DNA of 64,000 bases. It comes from Coenobita brevimanus (taxonomy: Eukaryota > Arthropoda > Malacostraca > Decapoda > Coenobitidae). Location: the NCBI GenBank assembly GCA_032717465.1, contig CM064664.1:4460673-4524672 (forward strand), read 5' to 3'. Below the pieces are notes generated by a model. That model was not told the origin of the DNA, did no database searches, and saw only the letters and a list, made by a program, of their open reading frames with translations. This document shows, one piece after another, positions 11,434 through 22,618 of this stretch; positions within the stretch are counted from its first letter, which is position 1, and each line of letters begins with the position of its first letter. The position numbers were made by a program, and so were the translations under genes.

Positions 11434-12795
11434 GCAAGGCAGTAGAAACAAGAGGCCAGGAGCCTGTAAATTTCTCCCTCCAAGAAAAAATAAACAATTG
11501 ATAAGAGAGCCCGATTCAAGACTGTTCCTTTTGAGGTCCCTGGACACACTGCAGTTGAAAGACTGGAGATCAATGGCAGTAGGAAGTACAGATAGTGGTG
11601 ACCTGTTGCATATGAAAGACTGGGAGTAACGGTTAACTCTTGACTTAGAGAATTGGACAGAAAAGGGATGAGAATTTGTTGTTAGGTGGGTGCTATGCAC
11701 CCGCCATAGTACAGGAGGGATGCAACCATACAGTTCAGACGAGCTGTGACCATTGAAGTAACGACTGAAAAGAGATAAAGATGCAACAGTACAGTGAAGA
11801 TAAAGAGGTTGAAGGGAGCTAATAAGAGGAGGAGAGTTGATGAGACGAAAAGCTTTTGACTCCACCTTGTTGCAAAGAGCTGTATATGAGGAGCCTGACC
11901 ACACATGAGAGTTGTACTCTACACTGGGGTGAATAAAATCCGTGCATGAAGTCAACATCTATGCAGGGGTAAATATGGGTCGGAGTCAGCTTAGCACACC
12001 TAATCTCTTGGAAGCAGATTTTACAAGAGAGGTAATATGTTATTTCCACGATAAATCCCGAGAGAATGAAGCCCCAAGTATGTTCTAAGATGATGCAGGA
12101 TTAAGCTGGATATTGCTGAAAATTAGATAGTACTCCTGTGGGAGATTTTGTTGGGTTGATAGATGTAAGAACTGAGCTTTTAAACCATTAAAAACAACAA
12201 GATTACTTTTACCCCAATCAGAGATATGAGCCAAGTCAGACATCATGAGTGCCACAGCCTCATCCCTTGTTTGTTGAAGTACGTGCTGAGATGGACGCTG
12301 TGGGAAGTGAATGGAAAGGTGAAGGGTTGAGTCATCAGCATATGAGTGGATGGAGTTAGATGTACAGAATAGATGGTTATCGATGAACTAAAGAAAGAGA
12401 GCTGGTGATAGGACAGAACCCTGAGGAACACCGCTATTGATAGCTCTAGGAAAAGAACGGTGGCTGTCTACAGCAGCAGCCATAGGATGACCCGACAGGA
12501 AGCTATAGATAAAGGCACAGATAGAAGAAAAGAATCAGTAAGAGGGCAGTTTGGAAAGTAAAGATTTATGTCAGACTCGATCGAAAGCCTTTGAGATGTC
12601 ACGTGCAACGACAAAGCTTTCGCCAAGGTCCTGAAAGGAGGATGACCACGAGTCTGAAAGGTAGATGAAAAGATCGCCAGTGTAGCATCCCTGGCGGAAC
12701 CCATACTTACGATCGGAAAGAACGTTGTGACAGGAAAGATCCCTTAAAATTTTTTGGTTAAGAATAGACTCAAAAACTTTTGAAATACATGCTGT
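11434..12795 (-). mobile_element. Jockey-like LINE inserted in reverse
   Basis: Minus-strand frames run from the RT fingers (KVFESILNQKIL and YGFRQGCYTGDL near 12640-12780) through ISKAFDRV. They continue to the C-terminal region (HPSVEYNSHVWSGSSYTALC, KVESKAFRLINSPPL) in the 185-residue frame at 11958-11401. The 3' end lies at about 11434. The flanks TTGTTAATG (left) and CTGTTAAAG (right) may be a decayed target duplication. It is 5'-truncated and carries several stops; the less decayed C-terminal frame suggests it is younger than its host copy. Confidence 0.75.
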
Positions 12796-14100
12796 TAAAG
12801 AATTGCACTAACATCCTGTATTTGTAAGGTGTTTGAAACTATTCGGTAATAAAAAGAAATGATTAAAGCACCTCTCCCGTCACAGCCTTCTCTGATTGTC
12901 ATTAGGGGCTCAGGCAGGGGTGCTCCACTGGCTATCTTTTCACCTTCCTTCAAGAATCCTGGTCATCCTCCTTTAGGAAATTCGGTGAAAGATTTGTCAT
13001 TGCGCTTGTCATCTCAAAAGCTTTCTATCGAGCCTGGCATAAATTTCAAATTTACGGGCCTCTAACGGTTTCAGTCCTATAAGTGCCTCTATCTCTAGTC
13101 GTTCCATAGCTGCTGTTGTAGACTGCCACTGTTCTCCTCAAGCTATCAATAATGGTGTTCCTTAAGGCACTGGTCTGTCACTAACTCTCTGCCTTCTATT
13201 CATCAATGACCCACCAAGGTTTATATGTAACTCTAACCACTCATATACTGATGACTCTACCCCTCACCTTTCCATCTACTTCCCGCAGCGTCCATCTCAA
13301 TAATTACTTCAACAACCGAAAGAGGAGTCTATGGCACACTTACTATCTGACTTGGCTCATACCTCTGATTCGGGTAAAAGTAATCTTGTTTTTAATGCAT
13401 TGAAAACCCAATTCTTACATGTTTCGACTCATTAAAATCTACCATAGGAATATCCTCTAATTTTAAAAAATACCCAAATCATTCCTAGATCATCTTTGAA
13501 CATACTTGGTGTTTCATTCTCTCGGGATTTATCTTGTAAAGATCATATTACTTCCCATTATAAAATCTGTTTCCAAGTGATTAGATGTGCTATGTTGACT
13601 CTGTACCGTCTTTACCCCTGCACAGTTGTTGACTTTAAACAGGGGTTTTATTTGCCCTTGTGCACAACACTAATGTGTAGGGAGGTGCCCAGCATACAAC
13701 AAAAGTCAAAGACTTTTCATCTCATTAACTCCCCTCCTCTTACTGGCTGCCTTCAACCCCTATCTCTTTGCCGTGCTGTTGCATCTTTGTCTTTCTTCTT
13801 TCGTTAATTCAATGGTCACTGGTCCTCTGAATTCTCTGCTTGCATCCCTCAACCACTATGGCAGGCAGGTAGCACCAGTGTAGATGCAAACTGTTATCCC
13901 TTTTCTGCCCAACCCTCTAATGCAAGAGTTAACTGTTAATGCCAGTCTTTTATGTGTACAGCAGGTCAGCTCTGGAACTGTCGTCCTCTGTCTGTTTACC
14001 TTACTGCCTGTGACCTCCAGTCTTTTAAATGCTGTGTCCAAGGATCTTGAACAGATCCTCAATTCGGGAATCTATTATTGTGTATTTACTTTTACTTAGA
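12796..14100 (+). mobile_element. Jockey-like LINE, 3' part (decayed)
   Basis: This continues the copy interrupted at 11433. Plus-strand fragments encode KVFETI (12825), an RT middle with SIDS-type Asp region lost, HILMTLPLTF (corresponding to the YADDST box, out of frame, near 13235), and a C-terminal part ILGVSFSRDLSCKDH (13500) to LINSPPLTGCLQPLSLCRAVASLSFF (13730-13800). It ends near 14100 without a clear tail. All catalytic motifs are disrupted. Confidence 0.72.
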
Positions 14101-15372
14101 GGAATCAGTTTGCAGGTTTGAAGCTTTTTCTTTTCTTGCATTAAAAAAAGGAATTGTTGCAATATAGTGCATCATACATGGAAACTTTGTTGTGATAGTA
14201 AACCAGTATTTTTTTGTGTGTGCAGCTCCTCTTGTGCAGTAAGAACTTAGCCGAATAAGTGCTTTCGAAAAAAGGAAAACTACACGTGTCAGAAATGGAC
14301 ATGACCACAGGGATAGCTTAAGTGAAATGCGACACAGAAAACGTACTCGCAGAGAAAGTAAAATAAACTGTAATGGCTAGTCATGTGTAATATATCTTGG
14401 CATTTCTCTTCTCTCTCCCATCCAACACATTGTAATGCACATTGTCACTCTGAATAAACCGGAAAAATTGGGCAAATAAACCGAGTTAGCCAAACGTATA
14501 TGGGGTGATGATTCATTCATGTGGCAGTGCCCGGGAGCAGTGGAGAGGAGTGTCAGTGACTAGTCGGGCAAGGGGGTGCATGAGTGTATGCGAGCACGGA
14601 ATCTCTCTTTGTCCCAGGCTGGGGCGAGGGCTGTGAGCTGTTACTACCAACTCGCCCCCGTACGAAAACATCCTTTCACGACTCCCCAAATTACCTCCAT
14701 TCATCACCTCCAACCTCCACAATGCCTGCACCTACAGCCGACCTGGAGACATTTACAATGGAAAGATGAAGGACAGATGAATAATCTGGTCCTTAACTGA
14801 AAGTTCAGTATACATTATGCAGCCATGACTGTTTGAAAAAGCCAGCTTTCAAGGAAAAAATGCATACGTGAAGGGCTTGGTTTGTAAGACCCCGAAGATT
14901 TAGGGGTTAATATCGAAGTGAGCGTAATGCTTGGGAAACTACATTCTGAAGGTGTTCGAGATATGATAATGAACGGGAGCAGTACCGATGGTGACTGAAA
15001 CCCTGTTTGGGGGGCTTGAGTAGATCTACACTGTTTGTAGACTGGTACTGTAGGACAGGTAGTGCTGACAATTTATTTAAGATTTTGTTTAGAAACTTTT
15101 TGTGAGGCACAGGAAGCTAAAAAGTGTTGTGTGAGCTGAGACCAATGATTAGAAAAGATTAGAATGTTTAAGTGTTGAAGAAGGGTGGGTGTACAGTAGT
15201 ACACATGGTCAAAATTAGTTTAAGCTTCGCAAAGGATTTAATCAATTTTACTTTTAGACAAATAAAAAAAAAAGGTAAGCATACATCACTTTCAAAAACG
15301 TGGCATCCTAAAAAAAACTACAAATTAGAATTTTGGCATTAGAGGTACATTCTTCATTCCTGAATACCTTAC
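14101..15372. other. Unassigned sequence upstream of receptor exon
   Basis: 14150-14260 repeats the TGTGATAGTAAAC motif found at 9590-9720. A GC-richer patch at 14513-14760 has short open frames on both strands but no recognised domain. The rest is AT-rich. Further exons of the receptor would be expected here on the minus strand, but I could not identify one. Confidence 0.45.
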
Positions 15373-15608
15373 CGTTTGTCAGATGCTGAGGATTCATCAT
15401 TTACAACCAAGGTGTTCATCATGGAAAATGTCCAGTGGGAAACGAGTAGAGCCCCGACGTCCTCCCTGGGCAGGCGAGTGACCACCAGGAGCCTCGTCGA
15501 CCACACCAGAAAGCGGCCATTCAGGGACCAATCGGCGAAGGCCGTGAGGAAGGCTGGGTCGTCACTCACCACCACCACCATCACACACCACGACACCTGC
15601 CGCAGCTG
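15373..15608 (-). CDS. Ionotropic (variant glutamate) receptor, internal exon
   Basis: The minus strand has an open exon beginning after an acceptor AG at 15610-15609 and ending at a donor, GTAAGG (15372-15367). It encodes about 78 residues. They include VVVVSDDPAFLTAF, then WSLNGRFLVWSTRLLVVTRL, then HWTFSMMNTLVV, a pattern I recognise from the extracellular N-terminal half of crustacean ionotropic receptors. These are membrane chemosensory cation channels of the iGluR superfamily. It joins in phase to the exon at 15991-16107. Pore and ligand-binding residues lie in exons not found here, so the locus may be partial. The assignment rests on motif memory; a search against decapod receptors would settle it. 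Confidence 0.62.
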
Positions 15609-15990
15609 CTGACGTCACCATGATACAAGTGAGCTGTGTGACCTACCTACCTCAGCAGTAATGAGATTGACCAACCCACCTCAGCATTAATGTGAGAATA
15701 ACCTACCCACCTTAGCAGTGCAGTGAGTGACCTACCCTCCCCTGCACTAATGTGAAAGTGACCTAAATGCCTCACCAGTAATGTAAGAATAACCTACTAG
15801 CCTCATCAGTAATGGGAGTTTGAACTACCCTCCTAAGCAGTACTGGTAGTGTGAGAGTGGCGAACCCACCTCAGTAGTAATGACAGAATACCTGACTGCC
15901 TCAAGAGTTATGTGAGAGTGATCCACTCGCCACAACAGAAGTGTTGGAGTGACCTTCCCAACTGAGCAAATGAATGTAAGAGTGACCTAC
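15609..15990 (-). repeat. Intron minisatellite of 30-42-bp degenerate units
   Basis: About nine to ten imperfect copies of a GTGAGAGTGACCTACCCACC-like unit (plus strand) with CTCAGCAGTAAT fill the interval between the two receptor exons. On the minus (gene) strand each unit contains a TGGGTAGGTCACTC-like block. The first block is the actual 5' splice site of the upstream exon. Confidence 0.8.
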
Positions 15991-16107
15991 CCGACGAGCC
16001 TGGCTGATCGCGGGGGAGAGCTGTGCCTGCGTCACGTTAGTGACCTGGCCATCCACACCCACCTCGAACACAGCCACACCCCGTGCTGCTCCAACATCAC
16101 CAATACT
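15991..16107 (-). CDS. Ionotropic receptor, upstream exon
   Basis: The minus-strand exon is bounded by a pyrimidine-rich acceptor (TTTTTATTAG, ending 16108) and a GTAGGT donor (15990-15985). It is 117 bases, exactly 39 codons. It encodes VGAARGVAVFEVGVDGQ and NVTQAQLSPAISQARR, and joins in phase 0 to QLRQVSWCV at the start of the next exon. The segment resembles the N-terminal extracellular region preceding VVVVSDD in crustacean variant ionotropic receptors. No further upstream exon is visible before the alpha LINE at 16211. Confidence 0.58.
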
Positions 16108-16210
16108 CTAATAAAAACAGTGTATAATTATGCAGAGTAAATTAGTTTTCATAGGGTTAAGATGCCAGCGAGGACAGTGTATTATTACTTTAAATTTTCT
16201 TATTAATAAT

Positions 16211-17990
16211 CTATCTGTCTATAGCCAGACGCCTCAGTCCCACAAGGGAAGGCAACAAACAAATCGGTTCCATGTCGCTCTGTTCCCGGCCATTTTGCTG
16301 ACTTCCCCCAGCTCTAACCTCCTCTATCATATACCTCTCCATTCCATCCCTCCATCTCATTCTTGGTCTCCCTTTCCCTCTTCCTCCTCTTCACCTCACT
16401 CACATACAGTCTCCTCGTCAGGCTCTCGTTCTCCATCCTTTCCACGTGGCCAAAGAACCTCAGCATATTTCTCCTAATGCTTTTTATCCTATCCACATCC
16501 ACACCACAACGCTCCTTCACTTCCTCATTTGTCAGTCTGTCTTTCCATATAACTCCACATGCTTCTCTGAGATAACACCTTTCCGCTGCTCTCACTCTTG
16601 ACTTGTGCCCTTCCAACAAGGTTCAAGCTTCACTTCCATGTGTTAGAGTTTGTATCACAATCCTATGAAGCAGAGGCTTTTTTATCTCCATGTTCACTTC
16701 CCTCTTCCATATCAGTGCTCTCTAAGAATCAGAGCCATTCATTCCCTGTTGTACCTTTGCATGGGCTTCATCCTCTAAATTTCCATCCTTACTCATCACA
16801 CTACCCAAGTACTTAAATAAACTCATATTTTCCATTTCCTCATCATCCAGCCTCACTGTGCATTCAGTGACTTCTTTTCTCTCACAGACCACAGCTTTAC
16901 TCTTCCCTACATTCACCTTTAGGTTCCGTTTCATACACATTCTCCCAAACTCAGTCACCAAGCCTTGTAATCCCCCTTTATCAGCATTTAACAATACAGT
17001 ATTATCTCCAGACAATAGAACAGGAAGTTTCCAAACGCTGCCCTCTCTCATTAGGCTCTCTCTAACATCCACTGCCCTACTTTGTATCTCTCTTATAACT
17101 CCATCCATATACAGATTGAACTACCATTGATACATGATAAATTTTTGTTTCAATCCATCGTTCAGTCACAAGAATATACTCAGTTCACCATTCACACCGC
17201 GTACAGCCTTAGCGCCCTCATTCATACTCTTCACGGCATTCAACAGCTTTCCACTTACAGTACTCCAAATATTCTTAGTATTTTCCACATTCCTAGTCCA
17301 TCCTCAAGGCATATGCTTTCTCCAGTTCGATGGAGGTCATATACAACTTCTTTCCTTTAATAGAAACTTTTCCACTGAAGATCTTAGGACGAATGTCTGA
17401 TCTACGCAATCTCATCTATTCCTAAAACCTCCCTGTTCTTCTCTAATTTATTCCTTTGTTATTTCCCTATCTCTGTCAATAAGAATCCTACCATATAATT
17501 TTCCTGTTTCACCTAGAAGAAAAATGCCAGTATAATTACCACACACTTCTTATTCCAATTTTCCTTTACACAGGGGAATAATTTTTCCTAACTTCCAATC
17601 CTCCGGGACTCTGCCTTCCTACCGCGCCAATCTGCACATCTTCCATATCCACATCACTAATATCTCTCCCCCATGCTTCAGCATTTCACCACACACTTCA
17701 TCAGTTCCTGGGGTTTCCCCATTTTGACTTTCTTCATTGCTTCCACCACTTCCAACCTACTGATCATTTCGTCCCTTACATTCCTCCTCGTCACAGCTAC
17801 TCCCCAGCCACTTATACTCACACCAGTTTAATTCCCTGTGTTAACAATTCCTTAAAGTATTCTCTCAATCTGTTCACTTCTCCCTTCACCACTAGCAATC
17901 AGTCATTTTTATCTTCCACTCCCCTACTTTCTTCTTTATCACTGTCTCTCTTTACCTCCTTCCAAATTATCAAGGTATTTTTTACAGTAC
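16211..17990 (-). mobile_element. RTE-like LINE alpha, decayed copy
   Basis: The 3' end lies at about 16211-16225 (a GTCTGGCTATAG-type end with a GATA tail). Minus-strand fragments encode KERCGVDVDR, RFFGHVERMENESLT, VRAAERCYLREACGV (16619-16314) and the RT part MDGVIREIQSRAVDV, LLSGDNTVLLN (17108-16722). Here the catalytic FADD box reads SGDN. Beyond about 17130 it decays into fragments recognisable only by comparison with 32-34 kb. Non-functional; probably an old copy. Confidence 0.8.
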
Positions 17991-18311
17991 AGTAATGTCT
18001 TTGATGAATATATTATTTTCTGTGTATTATTGAGTACTGAGCACTAAAGGAAACCTTCAGTGATAAAACTAGCTTCTAGCTGTGAAACCACCACATTGGT
18101 AATGAATTGAGATATCAAAGTATGAATGTCATCCAGTACTGGAGCCTAATTTAAAATCCATCTTTCCCATTACCTTTATTAAGGTGCTGTTTGTTACTAA
18201 GTTGTCCGTGAACAGCATTGGAAAACAACTGCCTTGTAGCCAAGTTTCCAACACTGATCCAACCATCTGTACCGATTCCCACACACGATCTCTAGAATCT
18301 GTAATGAAATA

Positions 18312-18403
<92 letters not shown>
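17991..18403. other. Unassigned spacer with (TC)n and (TA)n
   Basis: AT-rich sequence with no recognised gene, then (CT)n at about 18314-18347 and (TA)n at about 18348-18403. The latter is the left flank of the LTR retrotransposon; the array resumes at 24789 on its other side. Confidence 0.7.
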
Positions 18404-18407
<4 letters not shown>

Positions 18408-19231
18408 ACGGAACAGAGAAAGATAATGAACACTTCAAGTGAGAATACTAAAATCACTACTGTCCCGCAAATTTCCAGGTTCAAAACAAAAGAGTTAGGT
18501 AAAATTACAAGTTAAAGTTTAATGCTCAAACTAACAGCTAAACATTCAGGACTCATAAGGATAATGTAATGGCAAAAAACAGGTTAAATATATGGTTAAC
18601 TGCAATAGCCTCTATTAACACGAAATTAGCAAGAGTCAATTTATCTAAGTCAGCCCTGATAAAATGAGAAAACCGGATAATGCTCAGTTAATGCAAGATA
18701 TATTATCACAGATACAAAATATTATTACTACTGGCTGACAGTAAAACTTTACATTAATCACAAAAACCTCACGAGGCCCACGAACCAACACCTTATGCTA
18801 TACAGTACAAGAAAAAAATGTAATAACACTTATACTCAAATTACACAGCAGCTAGATGGTTGGAGACTTCCTGAGCACTCACAAAAATAAAAACAACTGT
18901 ACAGGGGAGGACAGAGATGTGAACAATATGAGGAGTAGATATAAGTGGCAATTAATGCAGAGACTGAGCTCATTATATAGGGGCCGGCAGAGCTTGATAC
19001 AACTTGTAAGAAGGACGCGCAAATGAAGCCATAGGGGACAAAGAGTTGACATTCCTGCTCTGAACAACAGAAAGAACGACTTACTCTACTATAAGGGAGG
19101 AGAAGGGGGGAGTGAGGTAGAACACGGAAGCTTGGTCACTATGGAAGCCGCGAGGCGAATCGTGATCAAACATGCAGTATACTGTACGTTAGAATTATAC
19201 AAAGGATGATGAAATCATAGGCTATGTAACA
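18404..19231 (-). repeat. 3' LTR of Gmr1-like element
   Basis: 828 bases that pair with 23959-24788 at roughly 97-98% identity by eye. Element-sense ends are TGTTACATAG and CCGTAACA. It is the downstream LTR because the element reads on the minus strand. Confidence 0.95.
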
Positions 19232-19241
19232 CCTCCCTACA
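19232..19241 (-). other. Polypurine tract of LTR element
   Basis: Element-sense TGTAGGGAGG lies directly against the 3' LTR start TGTTACATAG, the expected place for plus-strand DNA priming. A T-rich run precedes it. Confidence 0.75.
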
Positions 19242-19278
19242 AAAAAAAAAAAAAGAAATTTACAAAGGAAATTTCTTA

Positions 19279-21258
19279 TTACTCTAAAACAATCTGTTTA
19301 AAGTCTAGATAAGCAATCTGCAATAACATTTTCTTTTCCTTGACATGTTGTATGTCTAATGAATACTCCTGAAGAAGTAGACTCCATCTTGTCAATCTCT
19401 GATTTTTATTTTTAAACTTACTAAGGAATTTCAGTGGGTTATGATCGGTATAAATGACTATGGGATCAAAACCAGAACACAAATAAAATGAAAAATGCTG
19501 TAAACCCAAAATCAAGGCCAAAAGCTCTTTCTCAATAGTTGAGTAGTTCTTTTGAGGTGGAGTGAACTTCTTACTGTAATAAGATACAGGGTGTTCAATA
19601 CCCTGATCATCCTCTTGCAGCAAAACAGCCCCAGCTCCTGTATCACTTGCGTCAACAGCCATCTTAAAGGGCTTAGCAAAATTTGGAGTAGCGAGCACTG
19701 GCTGACTTAATAGGATAGCTTTAAGTTTGCTGAAAGAGGATTCACAGTTATCGGTCCAGACAAATTTAACTCCCTTTTTCAGTAGGTCTGTAAGTGGTGA
19801 TACAAGAATTGAAAAGTTAAGAACAAATCTCCTGTAATAACCTACCATTCCCAAAAATCTTTGTAGCTCTTTCCTACTTTTAGGTCTGGGAAGATCACTT
19901 ATAACTTGAACCTTAGCTCCTGGTGGTGCAACATGTCCATCACCAATTACGTACCCAAGGTACTGAACTTTAGCTTGACCAAACTCACACTTTGATAAAT
20001 TAGCTACAAGATTAGCCTGAACCAAACGCTCAAGAAATTTACTGACATGGCATAGGTGATCTTTCCAGTTGTCACTGAAGATTAATACATCATCAATATA
20101 AACAATACACCCTGCCAAACCCTCTGTTACAACATTCATGAGCTTCTGAAATGTGGCTGGTGCATTCTTCATACCATATGGCATTACAGAACATGCAAAA
20201 GTCTTTCCTAGTGTTACAAAACATGAGATCTCCCTAGCACGTTCAGTCATAGGTACTTGCCAGTATCCCTTTAACAAATCAAACTTACTTATGTACCTAG
20301 CCTTTCCGATCTTGTCTATGCAATCTTCCACGCGAGGGAGAGGGTAAGTGTCTGTTGTGGTTATCTGATTAACACGTCTGTAGTCGATGCAAAGCCGCTG
20401 TGACCCACCTGGCTTAGGGACTAGAGTGACAGGAGAACTCCACTCGCTCTGACAGGGCTCAATCATCTTGTGGTCCAACAGGTAGGCAAGCTCCTTCTGG
20501 ATGAGAGGAACTTTCACTAGGTTCACACGGTAAGGAGGCAGTTTAATTGGCTTTGCGTCTCCAACATCGACATAATGCATCAACACAGTGGTTCTTCCTG
20601 GAGTGGCACGGAACACTTGCGGGTACTCCTGCAGTAATGCCGAAAACTCCTGCCTTTCCTCGGGAGCTAGATGAGAAAGCTTAGTCTGGAGATCATTCAT
20701 GATATCAGGATTCTTCCCCAAACTATCACTCAGGCTCATGCTGCAGGGGAGAGCTTCACTTGCAGACTCGGGTGGAACAGCTACAGTGCAGACTGGGTTA
20801 TTTTCGTCCCGCCTGTGATATAACTTTAGCATGTTGATGTGACAAAGTTGCTTGTTCTCTCTACAAACTGGTGTGGCGATGACATAGTTGACATCACTGA
20901 GTTTCTTCTCCACGAAATAAGGACCACTAAGCTTGGCTTGAAGAGGTTGCCCATGCACCGGTAGCAGAATCAAAAGCTGATCTCCTGGCTGAAAGTGGCG
21001 TAACCTGGACTTCTTATCATACCAAGTCTTCATCTTCTCCTGAGCAGCTCCTAAATTCTCTCTCGCCAGCTGTAAAGCAGTGGACAGCCGTTCTTTGAAC
21101 TTCATCACATACTTCAGCAGGTTGACGTCATCTTCCTCCGACAGCCAGCATTCCTTGAGGAGCTTAAGGGGTCCTCTTACTTCATGGCCCAAACAGTAGT
21201 TCAAAGCGTGAGAAGCCCAGTGATTCATTTGGAGATTCTCTTGCGGCAAATACAACAA
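19279..21258 (-). pseudogene. pol: Integrase C-terminus, reverse transcriptase and RNase H
   Basis: This 659-residue frame opens with the integrase tail: GHEVRGPLKLL, then the PGDQLLILLP and SGPYFVEKKL (GPY module) near residues 91-120. RT follows: PPYRVNLVKVPLIQKEL, SPVTLVPKPGGSQRLCIDYR, KFDLLKGYWQVPM (first Asp near 327), MPYGMKNAPATFQ, IVYIDDVLIFS (catalytic DD 389-390) and FLGMVGYYRRF. RNase H has MAVDASDTGAG, EKELLALI and YTDHNPLKFLS. The last dozen codons are in the wrong frame after an A-run; the family ending occurs one base out. The upstream end overlaps the integrase frame by a one-base shift near 21185. Copies DNA from element RNA in capsids; this copy is defective. Confidence 0.93.
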
Positions 21259-22618
21259 ATGGAAGACCTTTATCCCAGTCTTTCTGATGTTCCAAACAGT
21301 ATTTCTTGAGCATCGATTTGAGTGTTTGATGATATCTCTCCAACGCTCCTTGGGTCTGGGGATGGTAAGCTGAAGACGTGATCTGGGTGATGCCCAACTC
21401 TTTCAGAGACTGCTTGAAAACATTTGACATGAAATTACTTCCCCGGTCTGACTGTACCTCCTTGGGCAGACCAAACTTTGTGAAGAACCCTAGCATTTCC
21501 TTAACCACGTTCTTTGCTGAGATATTTCTAAGGGGAATGGCTTCAGGATAACGAGTAGCCATATCAATCAGGGTCAACACATAAGAAAAACCTGAAGAAG
21601 TCTTAGGAAGAGGACCCACAATATCCACCAACACACGGGTGAAAGGTGCCTCAAAAGGAGGAATGGGAACTAGAGGTGCAACCTTTTCGGTCTGATTACA
21701 CTTCCCGACAACTTGACAGGTGTGACAAGACTTACAATACCAGGAAACATCTCTGAAGATACCTGGACAGTAGAAGTGTTTTAAAATGCATGCCACAGTC
21801 TTCCTCACTCCAAGGTGTCCTGCCAAACTGGAATCATGAGCCACTCGAATGATATCCTGCCTACAAACACGAGGGATGACAACTTGATGTACAACCTCCC
21901 ATTCACAGTCGGCTGATGCTGTTGGGGGTCTCCACTTTCTCATAAGTACTCCTGACTTTATATAATAAGAAGTAGAAGCACCGGCTGACTCTTCCTCACT
22001 GCAAGCAGAGTTAGCTAGACCTTTCAACTCAGAGTCAGCAACCTGCAACTCAACCAACTCTTGACGAGATAAATTATCAACACTACGGGGTACTGCCTCA
22101 TCTGGTGAGTGGTCCAGATTAGCTAGAAAAATGTCAGCTAGGATAACATCATCATCATCATTATCCTCTAAGTCACCAGTAACTTTAGACTTAGCCCTAG
22201 TGACAGCACATGCAGAGAACACGTCAGGGATATCACAATCCTGGGTCGCAGTCACTGGTTTACTAGACAACTGAGGAGCTGGACACACTTGACTTCCACC
22301 AATATAATTTCCAAGTAAGAAAGTTACACTTGACATTGGGAGTGTCTCAACCAACCCAACCATAACGGAACCAATAAGAAAACCAGACTCTAAATTCACT
22401 CTGCACAGAGGGACAGAGAAGTAATTATTCACTACACCTTGTAAGATTACAGTTTCATCAGAGGAATTAACATTAGATCCTAGAACACTGGTCAGCATAA
22501 GGGATTGGCAAGCACCTGTATCACGATATATTTTAACTGATTTCCTGTCATTACTGTCCAGAGGACTGACAAAACCCATCAGACAGGAAATTAGCACATG
22601 AACTCTTGAGAGTGTCAC
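21182..22618 (-). pseudogene. pol: Protease-integrase frame of LTR element
   Basis: The 478-residue frame starts with a retropepsin active-site motif, YRDTGACQSLML (Asp near residue 33). A spacer leads to a complete integrase: zinc-binding HDSSLAGHL with WYCKSCHTCQ (His 261 and 268, Cys 298 and 301), then VDIVGPLP (Asp 332), SDRGSNF (Asp 391) and TQGALERYH (Glu 427). The Asp-Glu spacing is 35, the DD35E of retroviral-type integrases. It is translated before RT, unlike ordinary Ty3/gypsy pol. A one-base frameshift near 21185 breaks it from its own C-terminus. Role of the intact protein: maturation and insertion of element DNA. Confidence 0.92.

Noticed and set aside
14513..14800. Short open frames on both strands as a further receptor exon
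   Set aside because: No receptor motifs and no convincing splice sites in phase with the 15373 exon.
21182..21258. Programmed frameshift between integrase and RT frames
   Set aside because: The overlap falls inside the integrase C-terminal domain rather than at a domain boundary, and one extra base explains it; simple decay is more likely.
19279..22618. IN-before-RT order as a local inversion or chimera of two elements
   Set aside because: Both lie on the same strand between one LTR pair, and the integrase tail with GPY module is in one open frame with RT.
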